DNA of 64,000 nucleotides, taken from assembly GCA_038049695.1 (NCBI GenBank), contig CP142452.1, forward strand, positions 29,066,501 through 29,130,500. Direction: 5' to 3'. This document shows, in pieces, positions 11,838 to 23,800 of the stretch; the first letter of the stretch is position 1, and the number at the start of each line of letters is the position of its first letter. The translations under genes were made by a program, and so were the position numbers. This stretch comes from Cinnamomum chago (Eukaryota > Streptophyta > Magnoliopsida > Laurales > Lauraceae). The notes beneath the pieces are model-generated. The model saw only the letters and a list, made by a program, of their open reading frames with translations. It ran no database searches and was not told where the DNA came from.

Positions 11838-12195
11838 GAGGTCATTCCAAAGGAAACACACACAAACAGTCCAAAGAAAAATCGCCAGAAAGTCATCGGA
11901 GAAATCTCTATAACTTTGTTCCTTCAAGAAAACTCTGTTGCAACAAGTGTTACAAGGTGATCAAAGCCCCTTGGGGGGCCACCCCCCCCAAGGCCATCTC
12001 TCCTGATATCCAACATGGCTAGATGCGGCTTTTCAGCCCGTCTACTCGGCTTTTTACCGGATATAGGACCTTACCTTGGTCCTTATCCTCTAAAAATCTG
12101 AGGTTGGAGCCAAGCCAAGAAATCAAGCATCAAAGTTCTCATCTGAAGAACGATGGCGGAGTCCATACATGACTCGCGACCGTCGATCTGAACGG

Positions 12196-13393
12196 GGACT
12201 GGCAAAATGGTCCATCCTCATGTCGCAATTTGACATTAGGTATGTACCACAAAAAGCAATTAAAGGCCAAGCTCTAGCAAATTTCCTCGCGGAGCATCCG
12301 TTGCCTAAAGATTCTACACTCAGGGATGACCTCCCAGACGAACCGGTCTACAGTGTGGAGACTTCCTTATCAAATGCTTCCTGGCACATGTACTTCGATG
12401 GCGCAACCAGGACAAATGAAAAGGGAAATCAAATATCGGGAATTGGCATTCTCTTTGTTAGTCCCGACAAATACATGATTCCACACGCATTCTCACTACT
12501 GGAACCATGTTCAAACAATGCAGCTGAGTACCAAGCCCTCATCGTAGGATTGGAGCTCGCTCTTGAATCCGGCATCACTACGCTAGAAGTTTTTGGAGAC
12601 TCTCAACTGATCGTCAACCAGATGAATCAGAAATTTGAAGTCAGGAAGCCCGATATGTTGCCTTACTACAACAAGGCACAATCGCTTCGACAAAAGTTCG
12701 ACATCTGTGACATCACCCACATCCTCAGAGGCGAAAACATTCGTGCAGATGCCCTGGCTACACTTGCTGTGTCTATGGCAATCCAAGAAGGGAAAACCAT
12801 GCAAGTTACAGTGTGTTAAAAAAAGGATTCTCCCTCCTCTCAACACACATCAAGCAGTTGCTGAATGCCACCAATTGGTTGGAAGTCGGATCTCCGTCCT
12901 TAAACCTCTGATCGGCGACTAGAGGGATCCGTTCATTGATTACATCATGTTCGGAATCCTGCCTGAAGATCCAAAAGAACGGGTAAGCATCCAAAGACGA
13001 GCCCCAAACTTTCATTTGGATATTCCTTCAAAAATGCTTTATAGGAAATCCTACAATGGAGTACTTCTACGCTGCTTGTCACAACAAGAGGCTGAGGAAA
13101 CACTCAAAGAAGTACATGATGGTCTTTGTGGAGCCCATCAGGCTGGGCCTAAGCTCTACGATCAGATAAAAAGGTTAGGTTATTATTGGCCTACCATGGT
13201 GGCTGATGCAATGCAATTTGCTAAGCGCTGCCAACAATGCCAAATTCATGGAGACTATGTCCACATGTCACCAGAATGGCTACATCCTACAGCAATCTCA
13301 TGGCCTTTTGAAGCCTGGGGTATGGACATCATAGGTCCTATCTCTCCCCCATCAAGCAAAGGTCATCGCTTCATCTTCGCCGCTACGGATTAT
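12196..13393 (+). mobile_element. TAT-lineage Ty3 pol fragment (RNase H and part of integrase), broken
   Basis: The translation shows a second-type RNase H (WHMYFDGAT, then NNAAEYQALIVGLELALESG, FGDSQLIVNQ and RGENIRADALATLA), a domain order typical of TAT elements. It is followed by the integrase zinc region (GLCGAHQAGPKLYDQIKR to RCQQCQIHG) and the beginning of the catalytic core (WGMDIIGPI). The fragment has about one internal break and stops inside the integrase at 13393, exactly where another LTR element begins. Upstream it is fused to the TAT LTR without gag, protease or RT. Confidence 0.85.
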
Positions 13394-15608
13394 TGTAAGT
13401 CCATGGGGATCCGAACCCTAGAGGGGGGATGAATAGGGTGAGCTTCAACTATGACCAATTTTAAATCAATTTTAACTTCTTAAAACAAACTAGTCACATG
13501 TGATGATTAATCATACAAGATGCGGAAGCTAACAAAAGAATCACCACAAAGCAATCACCATTACACAAGTATTTATAGTGGTTCGGCCTCAATGCCTACA
13601 TCCACTACCGGCTTGTGATCCAATCACCCCACCGGATTTCCACTATTTATGCTTTTCAATAGGCTAAGCAATAACCTTTACAATATGCTTTTCAAGGCTA
13701 AGCAATAACCTTTACAATGATGTTTTTCCAAGGCTTAACATCAACCTATACACTATGCTTTTAAAGGCTAAGCAATAACCTCTTCAACCACAAGGTTGGT
13801 TATCTCACTAATTAGTGTCTAACATACACTTGATGGAGATTCTATTTAGCTCATTACATTGCCTCTTAATTAGGCGGATATGGAAGTGAAATTCTAATAC
13901 ACACTCACACTATGAATGCAAAGATGAAAGTATATGAAGTGTGTGTGTGTGGTCCTCAATCATTTTGAAAATGAAAGTTCATAAATGTATGCCTAAGGCT
14001 TTTGAAAGTTTTAGCTCATAAAACATTTATGATTGAGGATGTGATGCAATCACATGTTAAAAGTAACAACTTGTTAATGATATCAAAGTTACACAAGTTG
14101 TATGAAATGGATTAGCTCTAAACATGTGATGCATAGGGATGTCAATCAAATCATCAATGTAGCTCAAAACATAAAAATAGATTTGATTGAAATTAGGGGA
14201 CAAATCATATGTAATTATAAATACAACTTGAAAATGATTTACCTATCAAAGTAATGCAAGTTGTGAAACTTTAAAACAATAATACACATATGATTTGTAA
14301 TGATGTTGAATCCAAAACATAAGATACATTTGAAAGAGATTTTCTTATGATGGAAAACAACAACCAAAGATTCAACAAAGTATATGAATCATGTTACATA
14401 TTTCATTAACATGATCTACTTAGATTTACCAAAGATAAAGTACTACTTTGATGAATCAATGGTGATGCATCCAAAACAATAGATCTATTCAAAATATAGA
14501 ACATGCTAAGGATACAACAAATCATAGATTAACATGTTACTAAAGATTTACCAATGATAAAACAAAACATGAAAACATATGATTTGTAAAGAAGTTGAAT
14601 CCAAAACATAAGATAGTTTTGAAAGTGATTTTCTTATGATGGAAAACAACAACCAAAGATTCAACCAAGTATATGGATCATGTTACATATAATTCCAAAG
14701 GTTTTTCCATTAACATGATCTACTTAGATTAACCAAAGTTAAGTACTACTTGGATTGAATCATATGGTGTTGTATCCAAAACAATAAATCAACTCAAAAC
14801 ATAAAACATGTTAAGGACACAACACAAACATAGTTTAACATGCTAGAAATGATTTACCAAAGATAAAACAAAGCATGAAAACATATGATTAAGGAAGGAA
14901 GAGCCTACTTGGTAGTTTAACTTCATTAATCCAAGCTTTAGCTTTCCTAATCATCCCCTTCATCCCTTGGTTCTTTTCCCTTTTGATATGCCTCAATACC
15001 TCTCAAGGAGGGGCTTAAAAATCCCCTTTTGGCAAGGGAAAAAACTCATTTTTATAGCCAAAACAGCCCAACGGCTAGTTTACCCGGTTAACCCCATGAC
15101 AGGCCGGTTAACCGGGTACCCAACGGTCAGAAAAAGAGCCATTTGGCTTCAGGAGCCCGGTTAACCGGCAGTGTGGCCGGTTGACCGGGCCTCTTGGCCG
15201 GTTGACCGGCCACACATGGCCGGTTGACCGGGCCTGCAGCCCCATTTTTCCCATTTTTGGGTTTTTGAAGATTTTCTTTGGGGATCTTTTTGGGCCATTA
15301 AAATCAAGCTTTTTCACATGTTTTAAATCATTCAAAGATGTTTAAAAACATGAAACACACAAAGCCTAAAATGATTCAAAACTTTAAAACCAAAGGCTAG
15401 CTTGATTTTCTAAAACTCTTTTCTAAAAAACAATGCATCCAAGATTTAAAAACAAATCATGCATAAATTGATACTTTTACAAATCTTAAAAGCAAAGCAT
15501 GAATAAAATATGATTTCAAGTTTTCTTTAAATCAATGCAAGTGTGAAATATCAAATGATGCTAAAGTGCAAATGCATCCATCAAATTGCAAATACAAAAT
15601 TCCTAACA
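13394..15608 (-). repeat. 3' LTR (left copy) of the non-coding element
   Basis: 2,215 bp, in plus coordinates starting TGTAAG and ending CCTAACA. It contains repeated AGGCTAAGCAATAACCTTTACA words near 13650-13800 and the CCGGTTAACCGG-type cluster at 15080-15232. Confidence 0.9.
15080..15232. repeat. CCGGTTRACCGG palindrome cluster in the LTR
   Basis: Six copies of a near-palindrome, CCGGTTAACCGG or CCGGTTGACCGG, lie at about 15080, 15103, 15158, 15176, 15197 and 15218. The right LTR carries the same cluster (about 20311-20442) minus 21 bp, the length of one spacing unit, which accounts for the whole length difference between the two LTRs. Confidence 0.85.
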
Positions 15609-15640
15609 ATCTCCCCCTTTGCAATTTGATGGCAACTTAC
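15609..15640 (-). other. Polypurine tract and adjoining 3' internal end
   Basis: On the minus strand GCAAAGGGGGAGAT precedes the LTR start TGTTAGG. The same ~32 bases also follow the right LTR at 20819-20850, where a normal 5' LTR would have target DNA. Confidence 0.8.
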
Positions 15641-16200
15641 TCATCATTGAAATTACACACCAAAGTCTTCAGTTCCCCCTCAGCTGGACAAGTCTTGAAA
15701 CCTTCTTGGATGCTTCTTCTCTTAGCTTGGGCTCTTGAGCTCTTTTCTTCAATCTTCTTGATGCTTGGAGCTTGATCATTCTTCAAGCTTTCTTTCTTCT
15801 TTCTTTCTTTATCCAAGCATCTCCTTTAGCTCCAAGCTTTCTTTCTTCTATTTGCTCTCCCCCTTTGACCATGCCTCTTTCTCCCTTTGGCAAGGTATGC
15901 ATTCTCTCCCTTTGTAGAAGATCATACACAACTCTCCTCTTAAGAAGCTTGGACATTCTCTTCACCCTTTTGAGAACTTGCATAATTTCTCCCCCTTTGC
16001 CATTAAATTGCAAAGGTTCCTACACACATGAAACAAGGAAAATACCATTAGTAGCACCTGTTAACAAATGAAATCGAAAATGAAATACATAACAGGCTAT
16101 CATGTGAGGTAGTAGTCTCTAAGGGCTCATAGGCAATCCAAGGGTCAATTTGATCAAAACTAATACTTCCTATGAAGATTTACACTCCCCCTTAATCCAA
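15641..16200 (-). other. CT-rich leader of the internal region's 3' part
   Basis: On the plus strand this is C/T-rich with repeated CTTGGAGCTT, CTTTCTTC and CTCCCCCTTTG words (about 15660-16010). On the element's own strand it is purine-rich. The small ORFs on both strands reflect this composition. It ends where the stem-loop series begins. Confidence 0.6.
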
Positions 16201-16209
16201 TCTCTTCTT

Positions 16210-18320
16210 TTGTCAAACTTTTGACAAGATTTAACTATTAGATGCAAGAAGAAGATGGTTTAACCAAATGAAGGTCAACTTCAAGGAAAGGATTAGATTC
16301 ATTTAACTATTGAGCACAATATGATCAAATTACCAAAAGAGAGCTAGGTCTAAAGAGAAAAGCAATCATGGATATCAATTGGAAAAACAAAGAATACCAA
16401 TTGAGATTTAGGATATGACTTAATAAATCAATCACTCTAAAATGGATTTAAAAGTATAACTATTATGAGAAATCCAAATTAGAGCTATCCATGATATGGG
16501 GTTTATTAATCATAGCATCAAATAATTTAACTAAGAAAAGCATATGCTATGACAATCTTGAACTCATTTCATTCAATCAAAAAATATGACTATTAAAGTG
16601 CAAGATGAGTGAAATGAAATTCAAGCATGAAACCAACCTCAACTAATAACCAACCAATATTATGAACACATAAACATGGTGGTCATTAGATGTACCAATA
16701 AGAGCAAAAGAGGTGGCAACATGAGCATTATGATGCCAATGGTGTGTGACATGGAACAATCATATTACTTATCAAGTTCAATCCAATGCACACAAGGTTT
16801 ATCACATTCTCAAGAAACCAAATCAATCAAAAATTATACCAATAGAAACCAATTGAATTTGATAACATGATAAAGAGCAAGAATGTGACAAAATTCCATC
16901 AAGCATCATAAATGCATATTCATGACTTTTAAAGATATAACTATTGAGCATAGTGATGAACAAGATAAATTGCAATGCACAAGGATATGACTTTGAAATG
17001 CATGCAATTTATAAAGTGACTAAATCATATGAATTCAACATCTAAGTTATCCATCAAACACATAGAAATATGAGAAATGGATTTCAAAGAGTTTCATATG
17101 ATCAAGACACTACTATGAGGTTGAGACATGTATAAGGATGTTATCACTTAGAGAAAATACATGATTCAACATCATAACCATCCAATAAGAAAATGACTAG
17201 AAAGCATAGAGGATGGATTTTAGTTCTAGTATGGTTTCAACAAATATAATAAATATCACTACCATACATAGAACAATTTGACATTTGCATAGAGAGGATT
17301 AATCAACACTCAAGATCTAACTCATACCAATCATCAAAAGGAATATTACTATTTAAGCACAAGAAGGTATGAAGTTAAAGGGTCAATCTATCATGTAACA
17401 TCTCCACTCTTAGCAAATGCACTAAGCTTACAATGCAATGGAAAAAGATATGAGGTTTATACCAAATGAGCTTAGCACATAAAATCACATATGTACTTAT
17501 AAAGCTCAAATACAAGATTTTACTATAAAGCACATAAACAAACATCAATTTGCAAAAAAAGAATATATACCAAGTTAGGCACACACATGCAAATCAATGA
17601 CATCGTATCCAACCAAGCAATGTAAGACAACACAATCAATTTGCATAAAAAGAATGTCACTAAATGAGCAAAGATGCAAATTGTTTGTAAAAATTATTTC
17701 CTTCCAAATGATATAATCATTGTTAAGCACAAGGAAATAAATTCAAGGAAAATGCTTCTAGAAATATAACTAATAAAGCTTAGAACATTTTCCAAAGTTT
17801 CTCAAATCACTTCAATGTATGAAATTCCAACAAAGAATCATTTATAGAATTAAGAACAAGTGATTTTGAAAAACAAAAAGTGTACTATTGTAAAATTTTC
17901 AATTTGTAAAACAATAGACACTCACAAATTTTCCATATCAAAAGATATAACTTGTAACTTCAATGGAAAACTAAAGTTGCTTCAAATCATTTGATTTCCA
18001 AAAAGGATCTAACTATGACAAACATCAAATGATTTTCCAACATCAATTGATCATGAAAAACTAGCTATGAAAGCATTTGTAATCACAATCAATTGATCGT
18101 GAATAGATATGCACTACAAGAGATATAACTATATGATCAAAATGCAAATCCATCATGAAAAGGTTGCAATCAAAGGATTTTGAAAACCATGAGATATAAC
18201 TATAAAAGTTCATGAATAAAAAATCAAATGATCACATGGTAACATTGCATTTTAAAAGATGTGACTTTAAAGAAACAAAATGCAAATGTAACATGACCAA
18301 CAAAAAGATTCAACTATAAA
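16210..18320 (-). repeat. Series of stem-loops with a shared loop motif
   Basis: About twenty copies of a short motif, roughly RATATRACTATTRAGC on the plus strand, are spread over 2.1 kb. Many sit in the loop between short inverted repeats whose sequence differs from one to the next. Clear examples (left arm / right arm): 16435-16449/16470-16484; 16510-16518/16544-16552; 16965-16979/16999-17012; 17223-17235/17261-17274; 17319-17328/17366-17376; 17695-17703/17731-17739; 17747-17760/17781-17793; 17929-17936/17963-17970; 17984-17995/18024-18035 (12 bp perfect); 18235-18253/18277-18295. Loops are about 20-37 bases. Others are weaker. No open frame of note exists on either strand. Confidence 0.75.
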
Positions 18321-18610
18321 GGAATAGGTTGGTCTAGTGAGGATCAAGGCCTTAAGGTTACTCAAATAGTCTACCTTTGAAAATTCACCTAAGGTCTTGA
18401 AAATGTGTCCTTGAGAGATCACTTTGAGGACTCACCAACTCTAGAAGATATAACTTAGAAAAGTCTTAGAGTGGTGCAAAGAGGCTAGGGAAAAACATTT
18501 TCAAACATAGTGGAAATCATCATAAAGATATGCATTAAAAACACAACACTAGGGTTCAAATCTAGCAAGAATCAACTCCGGGTTGTTAAGCCCAAAAATG
18601 GAGTAACCTG

Positions 18611-18622
18611 GCTCTGATACCA
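18611..18622 (-). other. Primer-binding site (initiator Met tRNA)
   Basis: TGGTATCAGAGC on the minus strand, two bases inside the right LTR, complements the 3' end of initiator Met tRNA, the usual primer of plant copia and many Ty3 elements. It identifies the right LTR as the 5' LTR. Confidence 0.9.
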
Positions 18623-18624
18623 CT

Positions 18625-20818
18625 TGTAAGTCCATGGGGATCCGAACCCTAGAGGGGAGGTGAATAGGGTGAGCTTCAACTATGACCAGTTTTAAATCAA
18701 TTTTAACTTCTTAAAACAAACTAGTCACATGTGATGATTAATCATACAAGATGCGGAAGCTAACAAAAGAATCACCACAAAGCAATCACCATTACACAAG
18801 TATTTATAGTGGTTCGGCCTCAATGCCTACATCCACTACCGGCTTGTGATCCAATCACCCCACCGGATTTCCACTATTTATGCTTTTCAATAGGCTAAGC
18901 AATAACCTTTACAATATGCTTTTCAAGGCTAAGCAATAACCTTTACAATGATGTTTTTCCAAGGCTTAACATCAACCTATACACTATGCTTTTAAAGGCT
19001 AAGCAATAACCTCTTCAACCACAAGGTTGGTTATCTCACTAATTAGTGTCTAACATACACTTGATGGAGATTCTATTTAGCTCATTACATTGCCTCTTAA
19101 TTAGGCGGATATGGAAGTGAAATTCTAATACACACTCACACTATGAATGCAAAGATGAAAGTATATGAAGTGTGTGTGTGTGGTCCTCAATCATTTTGAA
19201 AATGAAAGTTCATAAATGTATGCCTAAGGCTTTTGAAAGTTTTAGCTCATAAAACATTTATGATTGAGGATGTGATGCAATCACATGTTAAAAGTAACAA
19301 CTTGTTAATGATATCAAAGTTACACAAGTTGTATGAAATGGATTAGCTCTAAACATGTGATGCATAGGGATGTCAATCAAATCATCAATGTAGCTCAAAA
19401 CATAAAAATAGATTTGATTGAAATTAGGGGACAAATCATATGTAATTATAAATACAACTTGAAAATGATTTACCTATCAAAGTAATGCAAGTTGTGAAAC
19501 TTTAAAACAATAATACACATATGATTTGTAATGATGTTGAATCCAAAACATAAGATACATTTGAAAGAGATTTTCTTATGATGGAAAACAACAACCAAAG
19601 ATTCAACAAAGTATATGAATCATGTTACATATTTCATTAACATGATCTACTTAGATTTACCAAAGATAAAGTACTACTTTGATGAATCAATGGTGATGCA
19701 TCCAAAACAATAGATCTATTCAAAATATAGAACATGCTAAGGATACAACAAATCATAGATTAACATGTTACTAAAGATTTACCAATGATAAAACAAAACA
19801 TGAAAACATATGATTTGTAAAGAAGTTGAATCCAAAACATAAGATAGTTTTGAAAGTGATTTTCTTATGATGGAAAACAACAACCAAAGATTCAACCAAG
19901 TATATGGATCATGTTACATATAATTCCAAAGGTTTTTCCATTAACATGATCTACTTAGATTAACCAAAGTTAAGTACTACTTGGATTGAATCATATGGTG
20001 TTGTATCCAAAACAATAAATCAACTCAAAACATAAAACATGTTAAGGACACAACACAAACATAGTTTAACATGCTAGAAATGATTTACCAAAGATAAAAC
20101 AAAGCATGAAAACATATGATTAAGGAAGGAAGAGCCTACTTGGTAGTTTAACTTCATTAATCCAAGCTTTAGCTTTCCTAATCATCCCCTTCATCCCTTG
20201 GTTCTTTTCCCTTTTGATATGCCTCAATACCTCTCAAGGAGGGGCTTAAAAATCCCCTTTTGGCAAGGGAAAAAACTCATTTTTATAGCCAAAACAGCCC
20301 AACGGCTAGTTTACCCGGTTAACCCCATGACAGGCCGGTTAACCGGGTACCCAACGGTCAGAAAAAGAGCCATTTGGCTTCAGGAGCCCGGTTAACCGGC
20401 AGTGTGGCCGGTTGACCGGCCACACATGGCCGGTTGACCGGGCCTGCAGCCCCATTTTTCCCATTTTTGGGTTTTTGAAGATTTTCTTTGGGGATCTTTT
20501 TGGGCCATTAAAATCAAGCTTTTTCACATGTTTTAAATCATTCAAAGATGTTTAAAAACATGAAACACACAAAGCCTAAAATGATTCAAAACTTTAAAAC
20601 CAAAGGCTAGCTTGATTTTCTAAAACTCTTTTCTAAAAAACAATGCATCCAAGATTTAAAAACAAATCATGCATAAATTGATACTTTTACAAATCTTAAA
20701 AGCAAAGCATGAATAAAATAAGATTTCAAGTTTTCTTTAAATCAATGCAAGTGTGAAATATCAAATGATGCTAAAGTGCAAATGCATCCATCAAATTGCA
20801 AATACAAAATTCATAACA
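18625..20818 (-). repeat. 5' LTR (right copy) of the non-coding element
   Basis: 2,194 bp, offset 5,231 bp from the left copy and nearly identical to it. It has the same termini and the same internal palindrome cluster with one unit fewer. Confidence 0.9.
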
Positions 20819-20850
20819 ATCTCCCCCTTTGCAATTTGATGGCAACTTAG

Positions 20851-23800
20851 CATGACCCAAATCGCATCGTTACCCCTGCTAGTCCTTGGTAATCCCGAAA
20901 TAAAGTCCATGGTAATGTGCTCTCATTTCCATTCCGGGATCTCCAAAGGCTGTAACAATCCTGGAGGCCTCTGATTCTCTGCCTTAATCAACTGACAGGT
21001 CATGCAACGGGCGACAAACGCTGCGATCTCTCTCTTCATATTGTTCCACCAAAATCTGCCCTTCAAGTTCTGATACATCTTCGTGCTACCTGGATGCATA
21101 GAGTACTTCGTGCTATGAGCCTCAGTCATGATGTCATTTCTCAACTCTTCAATTTTAGGCACACACAGACGGTCACGGTAGTACAAAACTCCATCCACAA
21201 TACGAAAATCAGGACGTTCTGCTACATGCTCTGCAATCTTGGCCAATTCTGGGTCCTGCAACTGACTGTCCTTGATCTTCTGAATGAAAGAAGGTTCTGA
21301 CACTGTCATGTTAGCCAACAAAACACCCTTCCTTAGAGGCTGCACGTCTAGACTCAACTCTTCAAACTGCTCAAAGATACAAGTTCCACTTAGGTTTGCC
21401 AAACCTACCGATTTTCTGCTCAAAGCATCTGCAACAACATTGGCCTTCCCCGGGTGATACTTGATTGGAAAATCATAGTCCTTGATATATTCCATCCATC
21501 TCCTCTGCCTCATGTTCAAATCCTTCTGTGAAAACAGGTACTGTAAGCTGCGGTGGTTGGAGTGGACTTCGAACTGCTCTCCATAGAGGTAATGTCTCCA
21601 CATTTTCAACGCGAACACAACCGCTACTAATTCCAAGTCATGAGTGGCATAGTTCTTCTCGTGCTCTTTCAACTGCCGAGATCCATAAGCAATCACTTTT
21701 CCCTCTTACATCAACACATAACCAAGTCCCACATTGGAAGCATCGGTAAAAATGGTGAAACCGCCGCTTCCAGATGGCAAAGTAAGGACTGGTGCTGTAG
21801 TCAATCTCTACTTTAGCTCTTGGAAACTCTCTTCACACTGATCTGTCCATACATATGGTGCATTTTTCCTTGTCAACTTCGTCAATGGTGATGCAATCGA
21901 CGAAAAACCTTGCACAAACCTCCGATAGTAACCTGCCAATCCCAGAAAACTCCTGATTTCTGTCACATTCTTCGGCCTTTCCCAATTCACTACTGCTTCA
22001 ATCTTGGACGGATCCACTGACAAACCTTCTCGTGAGATAATGTGCCCCAAAAATGCTACTTGGTCTAGCCAAAACTCACACTTGTTAAGCTTAGCATACA
22101 ACTGATTCTCTCTCAAGAGTTGCAATGCAATCCTCAAATGCTCTTCATGCTCTTCATTGGTCTTGGAGTACACCAAAATGTCATCTATAAACACTACAAT
22201 GAACTGATCTAGATACTCTGCAAATATCTTGTTCATCAATGCCATGAACACTGCCGGTGCATTAGTCAACCCAAATGGCATCACTAGGAATTCATAGTGG
22301 CCATACCTTGTCCGGAAAGCTGTTTTCAACACATCTGCTTCTCTGACTCTCAGCTGATGGTAACCGGATCTCAAGTCAATCTTCGAAAAGAATGATGCAC
22401 CTTGCAATTGATCAAACAATTCATCTATTCTTGGTAAGGGATACTTATTCTTAATGGTCACTTGGTTCAACCTTTTGTAACCTATACACATCCTCATCGA
22501 ACCATCCTTCTTCTTAACAAATAAAACTGGAGCTCCCCAAGGTGAAACACTCGGTCTCACAAACCCTTTATCTAACAACCCTTGCAACTGAGTCTTCAAT
22601 TCCCCCAATTCTGCTGGAGCCATTCTATAAGGTGCAATAGATATAGGAGCGGTCCCTGGTAGCAACTCAATAGTGAAGTCAATCTCTCTCATGGGTGGCA
22701 AACCTGGAATCTCCTCCGGAAAAACGTCCGGCAATTCCCCAACTATTGGAATCTCCTCCACCCCTTGGGACCGTTTATCCTCCGTGATAAACGCTAAATA
22801 AGCTTTACAACCACTTCTCAAAAGTCTGTCAGCCTTCAACGCTGAAACAAACCCTGCACAAGGATTCCTCCTCTCTCCCTGAAATGACACTCCTGTTGGT
22901 GTCTCAACCAACTTGAAAGTCAGGGTCTTATGGAAACAATCCATTGTGGCATGGTACCATGCCAGCCAATCCATCCCTAGGATGACATCATAATCAAACA
23001 TCTCTAAAGAAATGAGATCTGCGGTCAAAACCACTTCCCCTATCTGGACTGTGCAACTAGGGTAATATGTCCTACAGATAACTTCTTTACCTACTAGGGT
23101 TGCCACAGTCAAAATGAACTCAAGTTCTATAGCATGCATATCAATCAACTTAGCAAATTTATGAGACACAAAATAATGTGTAGAGCCAGGGTCAAACAAA
23201 ATCATAGCTTTTATCCCACAAACAAGGAGAGTACCTTCTACAACATTTCCCGATGCCTCTGCATCCACTCTATTGACCCCGTATATTTGTCCTCAAAGCT
23301 GTGGCCTGTTCTGAGCTTGTTGTGGCCTGCCATGTGGTGCATTCCTATTCTGCTGCGGTGGACGCTGCTGTCCCTGCTGATTGCGGGCCTGCTGCTGTGG
23401 TTGCTGTTGCTGTCTGAACTGCTGTTACTGTGGTGCTTACTGCTGAAGTGGCCTTGGTTGGTTTTGAACAACCAATGCATGCTGTGGTGGTGGTGGTGGT
23501 GGACGTTGCGGCGCTTGCTGCTGCTGCTGATGGCCCTGTCTGTTTGGCCTAGGGCAATCCCTCATCCTATGGTCCATCGAACCACACCTGAAGCACACTC
23601 CCGTCATGGTACGACATTCAGCACTAGCATGGTTCTTCCCACAGTGGATACAAACCACTGGATTCTGTACGTTTGGCCCTGTCCTCTGCCTCTTGTTCTG
23701 ATGGTTCCTCTGATGCTGGAAATTCTGCTGCTGAGATGGGCCTTTGCCTTGCACTTTGAGGATCTTGTTATGAAAGTTCTCAAACTTATAGGCCCTCTTA

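Larger units (their letters stand above)
9936..12195 (+). repeat. TAT-type LTR, plus orientation
   Basis: Starts TGTTGACACA and matches 56165-58450 along its length (both hold the same U3 repeats, the same TATA region and the same GATGGCG-AGTCC block near the end). The match stops at about 12195, where sequence coding for a TAT RNase H begins directly. The usual gag, protease and reverse transcriptase are absent between LTR and RNase H, and no primer-binding site is seen, so this is an LTR joined to a pol fragment by rearrangement. The many small ORFs inside (for example 9923-10606) are products of the U3 repeats, not genes. Confidence 0.8.
13394..20818 (-). mobile_element. Non-coding LTR retrotransposon with 2.2-kb LTRs
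   Basis: Two long direct repeats (13394-15608 and 18625-20818) enclose a ~3.0-kb internal region. On the minus strand the order is LTR, primer-binding site TGGTATCAGAGC (18611-18622), internal region, polypurine tract, LTR. LTR termini are TGTTA...TTACA. The LTRs are nearly identical by eye apart from one 21-bp length difference, so the element is young. No gag or pol trace is present; any movement would have depended on proteins supplied by another element. The PPT GGGGGAGAT and TGTTAG start resemble copia elements, which is only a hint of family. The flanks belong to two different Ty3 elements in opposite orientations and show no target-site duplication, so the element has been rearranged since insertion. 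Confidence 0.85.

Noticed and set aside
16210-18320. CRISPR-like array (short repeats with variable spacers)
   Set aside because: Repeats are diverged, spacing is irregular, the variable parts pair with each other, and the setting is a plant LTR element.
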